Shown here: one piece after another, positions 17,491 through 26,577 of the stretch
Layout of the letters: every line of letters begins with the position of its first letter
Numbering within the stretch: the first letter of the stretch is position 1
From: Methanobrevibacter arboriphilus JCM 13429 = DSM 1125
Lineage (GTDB): Archaea > Methanobacteriota > Methanobacteria > Methanobacteriales > Methanobacteriaceae
Direction of reading: 5' to 3'
Length of the DNA: 64,000 nucleotides
NCBI RefSeq assembly: GCF_002072215.1
Contig: NZ_JXMW01000001.1
Span: forward strand, 310,001-374,000
The notes under the pieces: generated by a model
The model's input: the letters and a program-made list of their open reading frames with translations, nothing else
The model's database searches: none
What the model was told of the DNA's origin: nothing
Made by a program: the position numbers and the translations under genes

Positions 17491-20388
17491 ATGATTAGAG
17501 TTCTACAATATATTCCATATCCTAAAAAATATAAAGGAGATGAAAAAATTAGAAAACAAACAATTGCCAAAGAAGACAATTTTAACTCTATTAAAGAATA
17601 TAATAAAGCTAAAATTATGGTTCCTTTACTGCTTTTAACATTGATTTTACTATTTTCATGCATTGTCACTGATGTTCAAGCTGCTCAGGAAACATCTAAC
17701 AATACGGTAGTTCAATCAAACAATTCAATAGTATCTAATACAGAATTAGAGGATTCACAGACAACTGCCAAGAACACATCAAAAACATCCAATAATAGTA
17801 ATGAAACATCTAATTCATTGAATTCGAAAAGTAATCAAACATTAAAAGACCCTCAAATCTATAAAGATGGGGTTCCTGTAGCTCGTGGAGGTAATCCTCC
17901 AGGTTACATTTACAGCACAATAGCTGATGCTATTAGTGTTGCTTTAAGCGGTGACACTATAATGCTTGAAAATGGAGCAACTTTTTTTGAATATAATCTT
18001 GTTATTGACAAAAATTTGGATTTCAATGTATTTAACAATGGATATGCCACTATAAATGGTAATAACCTTGGAACAATATTTATAATAAATAGTGGTGTGA
18101 TAGTTAAACTGCAGAATTTAATAATTACCAAAGGTCAAGGAACCTTCGGTGGTGCTATATACAACAATGGAACTTTAAATATCAACAACTGCATATTCCG
18201 AGAAAATAATGCACAAAATGGTGGGGCTATCTATAATGATGCATCAATAAATATAACTAACACAACCACAGTTGTAGGAAACACAATACCTGCTAATGGT
18301 GGAACAGTAGTAATAAGCAACACTACATTCATAAATAACAATGCAACAGATAATGGTGGTGCTATTTATAATGGTGGTAAAATAACTATTAATAATAGTA
18401 CACTTACAAGTAATACTGCAACATACAATGGTGGAACATTGACAGTAACTAACAGTACCTTCAGAAACAATAATGCACAGAATGGTGGTGCTATCTATAA
18501 TGATGCTACAATAATCATAACTAATAGTAGTACACTTACTACAAGTACTGCAACACATAATGGTGGAGTATTAACCATAAAAAACAGTACATTCATTGGC
18601 AACATTGCAACAAACAATGGTGGTGCTATTTATAATGGTGGTAAAATAACTATTAATAATAGTACACTTACAGGTAGTACTGTAGCACGTAATGGTGGAA
18701 CATTATCTATTAACAATAGTGTTATTATTGGTAATATTGCACAGAATGGTGGTGCTATCTATAATGATGCAGCATCAATTGTAGCTGCTAGTACACTCAC
18801 AGATAATACTGCACAGAATGGTGGAACATTCACAATAACTCATAATACACTTGCTGGCAATACAGCAACAAATAACGGTGGAGCAATAGACAATAATGCA
18901 ATAATAAACACAACTGACAACACATTAACTACAAACACCATACAAAATGGTGCTGGAACTTTAACAGTAACTAACAACACAATTGTAGGTAACACTGCAC
19001 CTAATGGTAATGCAATCTACAATTATGCAGAAATAAATGGAACTAATAATATCCTCACCACAAACACAGTACAGAATGGAGGAATAATAATTGCTACATC
19101 TAACTGGTGGGGTTCCACTTCTGGTCCAGCATCAAACGATGTGGCAGGTAATTCAAGTATAACTGTAATACCTTTCTTGAATTATACAATGAATCTAAAC
19201 ATTACTGCTAGTAATTCTACACCTAAAGTTGGTAAAGAGTTTATTTACATTATAATTGTGACTAACAATGGCCCAGACGATGCTACTGATGTTCAGTTGA
19301 TTGATGGAATACCTCCCGGCTTTAATTTTAACGGTTATATATCAAGTCAAGGAACTTATAATAGTGCAACTGACATATGGAATATCGAAACCCTCGCTAG
19401 TGGTGCTAGTGCAATATTACAACTGTTTGTTACCCCCACATCATCTGTAAATGGTACAAACGTCACTAAAAATGTAACATTAATAAATACAAACCAAACT
19501 GCTAATGTAACTGTATTTGTTCCTGCTGTTATAGCTAATTTAGTCTTAAATATAACTACTAGCAATCCTACACCTAATGTTGGCGAAAAATTTATTTACA
19601 CTATAATAGTGAATAATAATGGTTCAGATACTGCTACTGGTGTTAAAGTGACTGATTTTATACCTGCTGGTTTAACCTTTAATGGTTACACAGCAAGCCA
19701 AGGAAACTACAATAGTACTACTGGAATATGGAATGTAGGAACAATTGCTAATGGTACTAGTGCGACATTATTACTATATGTCACTCCTAAAGCTTCTGTA
19801 GCTGGTAAAAATTTAATTAACAATGCAACAATACCTGGACAGTCTGTTAATGTAACTATCCATGTTCCTAAAGCTAATGTAGTATTATCTAAAACTACAA
19901 GCAATACTGCTCCTAGGGTGGGTCAGCAATTTAGATATATTATAATAGCAACTAATCATGGCCCAGATACTGCTACTGGTGTTAAAGTTTCTGATTTTAT
20001 ACCTGCTGGTTTAACCTTTAATGGTTACACAGCAAGCCAAGGAAACTACAACAGTGCTACTGGAATATGGAATGTAGGAACAATTGCTAATGATGCTAGT
20101 GCGACATTATTACTATATGTCACTCCTAAAATTTCTTTAGTAGGTAAAACCCTTACTAATGAAGCAACAATAATAACTCAAAACGAATACAATTCAGAAA
20201 TATCAAATACTACTAATGTAACTGTATATATTGATTCACGAATAAACAACATCACTAAAAATCCAGTTAAAACATCTGCCAATGTACAAAAAGTATCAAT
20301 GAAATCCACTGGTGCTCCTGCACTACCTTTAATTTTAGGTCTATTAGTAATGATATTTGGAGTTGCATATAAAGCAAGAAAAAACTAA
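17491..20388 (+). CDS. Adhesin-like surface protein: beta-helix plus three DUF11 repeats
   Basis: This 965-residue protein has a long N-region, a hydrophobic signal segment (MVPLLLLTLILLFSCIV, about residues 44-60) and a Ser/Thr/Asn-rich stretch. A right-handed beta-helix (about 190-540) follows, built of repeated GGAIYN/NNNAQNGG turns like polymorphic outer-membrane repeats. Three DUF11 domains start near residues 566, 683 and 796, each with the pattern VTNNGPD, FNGY and SQGxYN. The last two are nearly identical in DNA as well as protein. The C-terminus ends in a membrane anchor (PLILGLLVMIFGVAY) and basic tail. Such proteins are surface-exposed adhesins of gut methanogens. No ribosome site precedes ATG 17491; the internal ATG just before the signal is an alternative start. 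Confidence 0.88.
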   Translation: MIRVLQYIPYPKKYKGDEKIRKQTIAKEDNFNSIKEYNKAKIMVPLLLLTLILLFSCIVTDVQAAQETSNNTVVQSNNSIVSNTELEDSQTTAKNTSKTSNNSNETSNSLNSKSNQTLKDPQIYKDGVPVARGGNPPGYIYSTIADAISVALSGDTIMLENGATFFEYNLVIDKNLDFNVFNNGYATINGNNLGTIFIINSGVIVKLQNLIITKGQGTFGGAIYNNGTLNINNCIFRENNAQNGGAIYNDASINITNTTTVVGNTIPANGGTVVISNTTFINNNATDNGGAIYNGGKITINNSTLTSNTATYNGGTLTVTNSTFRNNNAQNGGAIYNDATIIITNSSTLTTSTATHNGGVLTIKNSTFIGNIATNNGGAIYNGGKITINNSTLTGSTVARNGGTLSINNSVIIGNIAQNGGAIYNDAASIVAASTLTDNTAQNGGTFTITHNTLAGNTATNNGGAIDNNAIINTTDNTLTTNTIQNGAGTLTVTNNTIVGNTAPNGNAIYNYAEINGTNNILTTNTVQNGGIIIATSNWWGSTSGPASNDVAGNSSITVIPFLNYTMNLNITASNSTPKVGKEFIYIIIVTNNGPDDATDVQLIDGIPPGFNFNGYISSQGTYNSATDIWNIETLASGASAILQLFVTPTSSVNGTNVTKNVTLINTNQTANVTVFVPAVIANLVLNITTSNPTPNVGEKFIYTIIVNNNGSDTATGVKVTDFIPAGLTFNGYTASQGNYNSTTGIWNVGTIANGTSATLLLYVTPKASVAGKNLINNATIPGQSVNVTIHVPKANVVLSKTTSNTAPRVGQQFRYIIIATNHGPDTATGVKVSDFIPAGLTFNGYTASQGNYNSATGIWNVGTIANDASATLLLYVTPKISLVGKTLTNEATIITQNEYNSEISNTTNVTVYIDSRINNITKNPVKTSANVQKVSMKSTGAPALPLILGLLVMIFGVAYKARKN

Positions 20389-20795
20389 AATAAAAAATAG
20401 AAACTATGAAAAATCTATTTCCACCCATTTTTTATTTTTTTTATATTCCATTTTTAAATCTTTAACTCTAAATTTTAACATTAGCAAATATATTATGATG
20501 TAACCATAAAATTTTATTATTACTTTTAAGAATTATTTTTTTAATAATGTTGATATTTTCATTGAAAATCAATATAGATTCTAATTAGAATAGTATTTTG
20601 TCGTAATTGTTATATATGTTTTTTATTCAGATGAGAACTTATTTTTAGTTTATTAAATCATTCCATTATTAATTAATAGATTAACAATATTATTAAAAAA
20701 GTAAAAATAATATTTTGAGAATAAAAAGATTATTTAATAAATATTTAAATTTCAACTAATTATTAATAATAAAAATATTCTAAAGGGTTTAAATC
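20389..20795. other. Intergenic spacer after the adhesin
   Basis: A T-rich run (CCATTTTTTATTTTTTTTAT near 20427) right after the stop codon may terminate the adhesin transcript. Nothing else is recognisable. Confidence 0.4.
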
Positions 20796-21145
20796 ATGAA
20801 AAAAATGAATATGATAAAAATCCACATACTGATGAAAGATTAATAGAAAATATTAAAAATTTGAAACAGTTAGAATACATAAATGTACATGCAGAAGATA
20901 AAAGGGAATTAAGAATTAATATTAAAAATAAATTATTCAATCTCTTTTGTTCTTATGAATTCAGAGAAATTAAAAGAATAATAGAATATGATAATTATAT
21001 AAAAAATTCAAATAACTTATTAATTGATTTTGAAAAATGGGGTTCAGAAACAAAATCTCTTTTTATTAAATCATTGAGTGAAATACAGCCTCAAATAATC
21101 TTAAAATATCTTAAAACAAGTAAAAACTTTGAAAATAGGCCATAA
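20796..21145 (+). pseudogene. Broken gene ending inside a tRNA fragment
   Basis: The main frame (TTG 20861 to 21145, 94 residues, KQLEYINVHAEDKRELRIN...) stays open for about 30 codons further upstream (NEYDKNPHTDERLIENIKN) without a start codon. An ATG at 20796 is in another frame and stops after about 15 codons, so a frameshift or lost start is likely. The stop codon TAA lies inside tRNA fragment f, so the original C-terminus was probably replaced at the integration junction. Product family is not recognised; it is helix-rich, charged and soluble. Confidence 0.5.
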
Positions 21146-21184
21146 TCAGTAGATCGAGGGTTTAAATTCCCCTCCCCAAGTCCG
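21139..21184 (+). pseudogene. tRNA 3' half (fragment f)
   Basis: TAATCAGTAGATCGAGGGTT matches fragment b (2621) with one difference. The T-arm (GAGGG TTTAAATT CCCCTC) carries a one-base bulge or insertion, and the acceptor end CAAGTCC plus G equals that of tRNA-Arg(CCT). It supplies the stop codon of the broken gene to its left. Confidence 0.7.
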
Positions 21185-22308
21185 TTTGTTGATTATTGAT
21201 AATTCAGGTTCATTTTTCAAATAGTGAATTATTTACTATTTATTTTAATAATAGACAAATAAAATTAATTATTACGCTTATTATCTTTCAAAATAATTTA
21301 TATTCAATTTAAAAGTTTAATTACTTTCCAATCTGTTGATTTTTTATCTATATTGTCTCCCATATATAAATATATATAATTAAAATCAATAGATTGAAAA
21401 GTAGTTGTAATATGAATCATTTATAATTTACATTCTTTTCATAAATCTAATACTATTCTAAAGAGTTATATAATTAAGTATTTTAAGAGATTTTTGTTTA
21501 TATTTATCACACTTTAATACTTGAAAATAAATAAAAAAAATATAATCCATGAAATAAATAAAAAAATACTAAATTTCTAGAAAGCCCACCAATAAGCATT
21601 AATAAACTTTAAAAGTTGAAAATATAGAAATTTGTAGAAAAATCAGAGAGTAAAACTAAAAATCAATACTAATAATATTTTATATGATGAATAGGAAATA
21701 AAAAAAGAAAAAATATTAACTAAAAAATAATAGAATCAATAATAAATTATATATCTTAATAATAATACTATCTTCAAACAATAAACTAGTAGAAGAAATT
21801 ATTAATAGTTTAATTGAAAATATGAAAGAAATGCAGATAATAACTCTTTTAATAGATGGTTACATCGAAAACTTACTAAGACTGCAAATTCTCATTGTTT
21901 TAGTACTTTAGATAAAATTCATAAAACATGGAATTAATGAATTAGAAAGCATAAAAAAGCTCTCAGAAAACTAAAAATTTAGCAACCTAAAAATATTATA
22001 TTTAGAATAAAAAGATTGATTTATAATTTAATTTATTATTCGGGGGAGAATAAATTAATATTATTTTTATACCAATCTTTTTATTCAAAGTCATATTATT
22101 TTAGATTTAATTTTTATAAAAAATTAAATCTTGATATATTGGAACAGATCTTCGTTCCATTTATGACTTATTATATTCTTAGTTTATTCATATATATAAA
22201 TGTTTTTAGATATACTAACTGAATTTTTTATTTATTTGTGCATTAACACTATAATATATAAGTAATTGTTTGACTATATAATTATTATATTTATTCGGGG
22301 AGATCTTA
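21185..22308. other. Spacer with possible decayed coding sequence
   Basis: Over 1.1 kb with no supported gene. Around 21760-21975 two overlapping frames give protein-like text (KLVEEIINSLIENMKEMQI, then FNRWLHRKLTKTANSHCFS) interrupted by stops and a frame change. This looks like a decayed gene, possibly from a mobile element, but I cannot name it. An open frame at 22016-22222 starts with TTG, has no ribosome site and is rich in F, Y and I, so I do not call it. Confidence 0.35.
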
Positions 22309-22917
22309 ATGAATACAAAAGATAAAATTGTTGAATCTACTTTTCTATTATCCATGGAATATGGATATGATAATGTTTCTATAAAACAAATTAAAGAAAA
22401 ATCTGGAATCGCCGCTAGTTCTATTTATCATCATTACAAAAATAAGGATGCTATTTTATTTTATATGATACAAAAATACTTTGTAGAAAAAACCATCGAA
22501 TTAAAAAAACTTTATTATGAGTTCGAAGGCACATTTATTGAAAAATTAAAATTCATATATTATCGTTCCATAGGCATTGATATTCAGAATAATAAGATAC
22601 CTATTCAAAAAATAAATGGTGAAACAATTGATTATAAAAAATACTATTTAATGATTAATAGTATTTATCATCAACATCCAGAATATAGAGATCTATTTGA
22701 TAATACAACTCACAATGTAATTCAAATTTTTAAAGAATTAGTGGATGAATTTATATACAAAAAAGAATTAGATATTAATATTAGTCCAAATAAAATGGCT
22801 TTATTTCTTTTTACCAATATTAAAGGATTTATAAACTTATGGATGACTCTATCTGATAGTGATGTAGATGAAATAATAGATGCCAACCTTGAAGCTATAA
22901 AAGAAATAATAAGCTAA
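22309..22917 (+). CDS. TetR/AcrR family transcriptional regulator
   Basis: The 202-residue protein has an N-terminal helix-turn-helix (STFLLSMEYGYDNVSIKQI, then SGIAASSIYHHYKNKDAIL) at about residues 9-50. A longer helical ligand-binding and dimerisation domain follows. The HTH recognition helix ends in the usual YxHxxxKD pattern. GGGGAG upstream of ATG supports the start. It resembles the second TetR protein at 33622 beyond the HTH, both keeping a FIEKLKF/LIEKLRF and YKKYYL/YKDYYL pattern. No efflux or enzyme gene lies beside it to suggest a target; it probably regulates itself and a distant gene. Confidence 0.88.
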   Translation: MNTKDKIVESTFLLSMEYGYDNVSIKQIKEKSGIAASSIYHHYKNKDAILFYMIQKYFVEKTIELKKLYYEFEGTFIEKLKFIYYRSIGIDIQNNKIPIQKINGETIDYKKYYLMINSIYHQHPEYRDLFDNTTHNVIQIFKELVDEFIYKKELDINISPNKMALFLFTNIKGFINLWMTLSDSDVDEIIDANLEAIKEIIS

Positions 22918-22955
22918 CTATCACTGTATGAAAATCTTTTTGTTCTATTTTAAAA

Positions 22956-23178
22956 TATAATACTTACTGTAGCTAAATATACTATTAAAACAAGTTTTAA
23001 TGATGATTCCGAATACAATAAAATTGAATCAAGTAAAACATTCACTTCAACAAAAGCTAAGACCACAATGGCACTAAATAAAAAACTTTACAATAAAAAA
23101 AATATTTATTATTTTTCAATTTTTAATTCTCTATTTTTTATTATTTCTAAAAATAAAACTAATATAATACATTAAAAA
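22956..23178 (+). pseudogene. Fragment of an Ig-like adhesin repeat
   Basis: The plus frame reads ILTVAKYTIKTSFNDDSEYN, then KIESSKTFTSTKAKTTMALN. This closely resembles the repeated Ig-like (Big_3 type) domains of methanogen adhesin-like proteins, with their YTITTSF...DxxYN...SxKTxTI pattern. There is no start codon or ribosome site, and a stop precedes it directly. It is a relic of a large surface-protein gene, placed just before tRNA fragment g. Confidence 0.5.
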
Positions 23179-23210
23179 CTAGTTCAAATAAGCTAGAAAC
23201 ACTTAAATCC

Positions 23211-23260
23211 GCTAACAAATCTTAATCTTGCTATTAAAGGTTCGAATCCTTCCAAGTCCA
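23211..23260 (+). pseudogene. tRNA 3' half (fragment g)
   Basis: TCTTAATCTTGCTATTAAAGG is followed by a T-arm (AAAGG TTCGAAT CCTTC) and acceptor CAAGTCC plus A. Just upstream (about 23180-23196) is CTAGTTCAAATAAG, close to the D-arm of tRNA-Arg(CCT). The paired T-stem is kept but the anticodon stem is not. Confidence 0.68.
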
Positions 23261-23277
23261 CTCATTAAATTTTAACA

Positions 23278-23949
23278 TTGAAAATAATAAAAGATAATAT
23301 AGAAAATTCTGATAAAATCAGAATTTTAGATCTTGCAGGAGGTAAAGGAGGAGTTTCAATACCTTTAGCTAAAGAGACAGGAGCATATATCAAAATAGTT
23401 GATATTATACCAGAATTTATTGAAGAAGCTAGGAAAAAATCTTTAGAACATGGACTAAAAAATGATTTTTATGAATTAAAAGTCGATGATGTGAACAATA
23501 CAATTATAAATGAAAGAAATTGGGATTTAGTATTGTTTTGTGGAGGAGGAAATATTCTAGGAAGTCCTGAAGAAACAATAAACAAACTTTCAAAAATTAT
23601 AAAACCTAATGGATACATCATATTCGATGGAGGATATCTTGAAGATAATTCACTTGAAAAAAACTTAAGATATGATAAACATGTCTATCTAAAATATGAT
23701 AAATGGATAGAATTATTTAATTTAAATGGATTAGAAATTATTAATGAAATTTTATCGGATGGTAAAAAATTTTCTAGTATTAACAAACTTAATACTGAAC
23801 TAATATCTAAAAGAGCAGAAGAATTAAAAGAAAAATATCCTGAATTAAGTGTATTATTTAATAATTATGTTCAAGAACATGAAGATGGAGTTTATGATTT
23901 AGAAAACAGCATTATAGCTTTAACATGGCTACTTAAGAAAAACAAATAA
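23278..23949 (+). pseudogene. SAM-dependent methyltransferase, N-terminally truncated
   Basis: The 223-residue frame holds a class I methyltransferase core: motif I ILDLAGGKGGVSIPLA begins about 18 residues from the apparent start, followed by the acidic post-motif IVDIIPE and LVLFCGGGNILGSPEE. In this family 30-60 residues normally precede motif I. The start is a TTG with no ribosome site, 18 bases after tRNA fragment g and behind an in-frame stop. The 5' end was therefore probably lost at the integration junction. It might still be translated as a shortened protein. Substrate is unknown. Confidence 0.65.
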
Positions 23950-23978
23950 ACTAAAAAAAATGATAATTAAAAAAATGA

Positions 23979-24020
23979 AAAAATCTTAAAATCAAAAGTT
24001 CAAATTTCCTCAAAGTTCTT
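23979..24020 (+). pseudogene. Strongly decayed tRNA 3' half (fragment i)
   Basis: AATCTTAAAATCAAAAGTTCAAAT, then TTCCTCAAAGTTC, aligns to fragment e (AATCTTGCGATTTAGGGTTCAAAT, then CCCTCCAAGTCC). Its first 24 bases are repeated exactly at 25078. It can only be recognised by comparison with the fresher fragments. Confidence 0.5.
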
Positions 24021-24467
24021 AAATATCTTTTTTATTTTTTTATCTTATTCCAAATATTCAGAATTAAAAATAATATATAGCTTCTATATAAATTCAATAT
24101 TGAGATTCTTCATTTAATAATTATTTTACATACTTATATTTACATAAAGGTTCAAAGACATTGAAAAACAATTGACAAAAGAAAAGCTATAAATAACCAA
24201 TTCAACATGAAAAATAAAGGAAAAATAGAAATATTGCTTGTTTTAATATATCTTTATATTGAAAATTCTTATTGTCTTAGTATTGTAGTATAGCTAACTA
24301 TGAAGAATTATAATAAAGAATTAATAATATACTCGTATATAAAAATTAGGTTAATATGCTTTTATTTGAAGTAAATATTATTCATAAAAAAAGTAATATT
24401 TTAAATACTCAATTTAAAAATAGGGTAAATGAAAAAAATAAAAAAGATGAATAATAAAAATGTATTA
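24021..24467. other. Intergenic spacer
   Basis: AT-rich sequence between fragment i and the TRAM-domain gene. No gene or clear signal seen. Confidence 0.35.
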
Positions 24468-24761
24468 TTATTCTACTAATTCTGCGAATCCAAGGTTTCG
24501 TTTAGTTGCAGTAACTTTTATTTTAACTTCTTGATCTTTTTTAGTATTAGGTACAAAAAGAATATAACCATCTACTTTAGCTATTCCATCCCCAGATCGA
24601 CCTATGTCCTCTATTTTAACATCATATGTTTCCCCTACATTTACAGGGGCATTACTATAACTATTATTATTGTTTCCATAGTTACTGTTATTGTTTCTAT
24701 AATTGTTATTATTGTTTCTATAATTATTATTTCTATTATTTCTGTTGTTTCTATCAAACAT
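24468..24761 (-). CDS. TRAM-domain RNA-binding protein with Asn/Arg-rich N-terminus
   Basis: The 97-residue protein has an N-terminal 35-40 residues made almost only of N, R, Y and S (RNNRNNNYRNNNNNYRNN). A TRAM domain follows: VGETYDVKIEDIGRSGDGIA, then GYILFVPNT, EVKIKVTATKRNLGFAELVE. Small TRAM proteins are abundant in methanogens, bind RNA and are proposed cold-shock-like RNA chaperones. The low-complexity arm resembles the disordered arms of RNA chaperones. GGAAGTGA upstream of ATG supports the start. The gene sits between the 24-base direct repeats of fragments i and j, and may have been moved with them or may be an old host gene. Confidence 0.88.
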   Translation of the reverse strand: MFDRNNRNNRNNNYRNNNNNYRNNNSNYGNNNNSYSNAPVNVGETYDVKIEDIGRSGDGIAKVDGYILFVPNTKKDQEVKIKVTATKRNLGFAELVE

Positions 24762-25172
24762 TATAAAATCACTTCCATTTTAAATTTTAGAGATATATTT
24801 TTTAATAATGCAATATTAATTAGTTAATAAAAAAGATTTTTTAAAATATCTATTCAAAAAAAATCAGTGAAAAATACTAAAAATATTTTAGTATTATATG
24901 ATAATGTTTGTTTTAAGAAAAAATAATAAATCATCAAATAATATTGTTCTAACTATTGCATTATTAAATTATGTTTTTCAAAGTATATAATTATATATCC
25001 TTTTTATCAATTTTACCTATTAAAAATTCACAGATAAATTTTATTTATTACATCAACATCAGTAGAAGTTAAAAAGTAAAAATCTTAAAATCAAAAGTTC
25101 AGATTCTATCCATTACATTATTTTTAAAGTGTGTTTTATCATGATTATTTAATCTAAAAATGTAAATCATAC
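24762..25172. other. Spacer containing fragment j
   Basis: Promoter region of the TRAM gene on the minus strand, then AT-rich sequence and a decayed tRNA-like fragment at 25078. No gene seen. Confidence 0.4.
25078..25115 (+). pseudogene. Strongly decayed tRNA 3' half (fragment j)
   Basis: Its first 24 bases are identical to 23979-24002, and then it diverges (GATTCTATCC). Recognised as tRNA-derived only through fragment i. It marks the right end of the tRNA-fragment ladder. Confidence 0.42.
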
Positions 25173-26228
25173 TTATTTTATTCCAAAAATAAACCTAGTT
25201 AACTTAAATCGTTGACACAGTGCATAAAAACCAATAGATAACGATACAGTTAATATAAATATTAAGATCATCTGAATATAAATATTTGAAGTTATTTGTA
25301 TTATATAAAAAGCAACTGCAACAAGTATTGATTCATGGAAAATATATATTGTAAAGGATGATTCAGACAAATATTGAAGGGTATTACTTGTTTTATTTAA
25401 AAACATTTTGCCTATTATTAATAATAAAAGAATACAAACCCAGCCATAAAATGCTTGATAATAAAAAGATATAGGTCCAAAAATACTTCCGAAATATATA
25501 GCTCCAATCACGAAAACAGCTGTCAATAATAAAGTTAATATTCCTAATAACCATTTATTTTTTTCAAGTTTCATCATAACATTATCATTTGACAAAACAT
25601 AATATCCCAGTAAAAAGAAAGCAAAAGACATTCCAATACTTTTTCCTTCTCCACTACTAAGTATAGGATACAAAATAACTGGAATAATACCTAATAAAAT
25701 TATTGTAAAAATTGAAAAGTCCTTATTACTTAAATCAATCTTATATTTTCTTAATAATAGAATAACTGGTACAGCTAAACATGAAACTATAAACAAAAAC
25801 AAAATAAACCATGCTGGTCCAAGAGTTAAACCACCATCATATCCTGTAAGATCTGTAACCTTAAAAAAAAGAGGATAAAACTCTAAATAGTTAATTTGAA
25901 TATTTTCATGAAATTTCAGCCCATAAAAAGACAAAATTGGATTTAAAAGAAACATTGCCGCTATAAATGGAATTAATAATCTTTGAACTCTTTCTTTAAG
26001 ATATTCTCCGATACTTCTCTTTCTTAAAGAATAAAAAGAAGTTATTCCTGCAATAGTAAACAATAAAGGCATTAACCAAACTAAAAATAGTATAATTACA
26101 TAAGTTAAAAAGTCATTGCTCCCCTGTTTTATATAATAGGGTAAAGTAGAATAAATTAAAAAGATATGTAGAATAATCACAAAAAAAATTGCTAATAGTC
26201 TTAAAACATCAAGATAATACTTTCTCAT
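25173..26228 (-). CDS. Acyltransferase 3 family membrane protein
   Basis: About ten hydrophobic helices and an N-terminal YLDVLRLLAIFFVIILHIF with the essential His mark the acyltransferase 3 (OafA/YrhL, Acyl_transf_3) family. These enzymes move acyl groups, often acetyl, onto surface sugars or lipids at the membrane. A frame-internal ATG at 26228 (MRKYYLDV) is preceded by GGGG at a good distance. It is a better start than the ATG four codons upstream, giving 351 residues. The gene stands alone, so the acceptor is unknown; cell-surface glycan modification is a reasonable guess. Confidence 0.85.
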   Translation of the reverse strand: MRKYYLDVLRLLAIFFVIILHIFLIYSTLPYYIKQGSNDFLTYVIILFLVWLMPLLFTIAGITSFYSLRKRSIGEYLKERVQRLLIPFIAAMFLLNPILSFYGLKFHENIQINYLEFYPLFFKVTDLTGYDGGLTLGPAWFILFLFIVSCLAVPVILLLRKYKIDLSNKDFSIFTIILLGIIPVILYPILSSGEGKSIGMSFAFFLLGYYVLSNDNVMMKLEKNKWLLGILTLLLTAVFVIGAIYFGSIFGPISFYYQAFYGWVCILLLLIIGKMFLNKTSNTLQYLSESSFTIYIFHESILVAVAFYIIQITSNIYIQMILIFILTVSLSIGFYALCQRFKLTRFIFGIK

Positions 26229-26577
26229 ATTCTTCCCCATTATTATATGAAATCCATTATAATATATATAAAATAAATTATTATTTAAGAATTATATAAA
26301 TATTTTTATTATTTAATAAAATCTCTGATTTTATATGTTTAAAAATATAGTCTATATCATTTATACAAATATCTTAAATATTGAATACTTTATATTTTAA
26401 ATATTTCCATTTATCACTACTTGTTTTTATAAACAAAATGAATATTATACTAATTAACTTTAAAAAGTTTCAATAAAATTGAGAAAGAATTAAATATAGT
26501 ATAAACAAAATAATAATTAGTATAAGTTAAGCTTATATAAGTTAGACTTATATTTAAAACATAAAGGAGTTTAATAA
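26229..26577. other. Divergent promoter region
   Basis: AT-rich spacer between the acyltransferase and DUF4013 genes. Near the plus-strand gene are short direct repeats (GTATAAGTTAAGCTTATATAAG, 26519 onward). No gene seen. Confidence 0.4.

Noticed and set aside
18244-18558. Minus-strand frame with many Cys, Ser and Thr inside the adhesin gene
   Set aside because: It is the antisense of the repeated beta-helix codons. The Cys richness comes from reading ACA/GCA repeats backwards.
22016-22222. Open frame of 68 codons before the TetR gene
   Set aside because: TTG start without ribosome site, composition dominated by Y, F, I and L, and no recognisable family.
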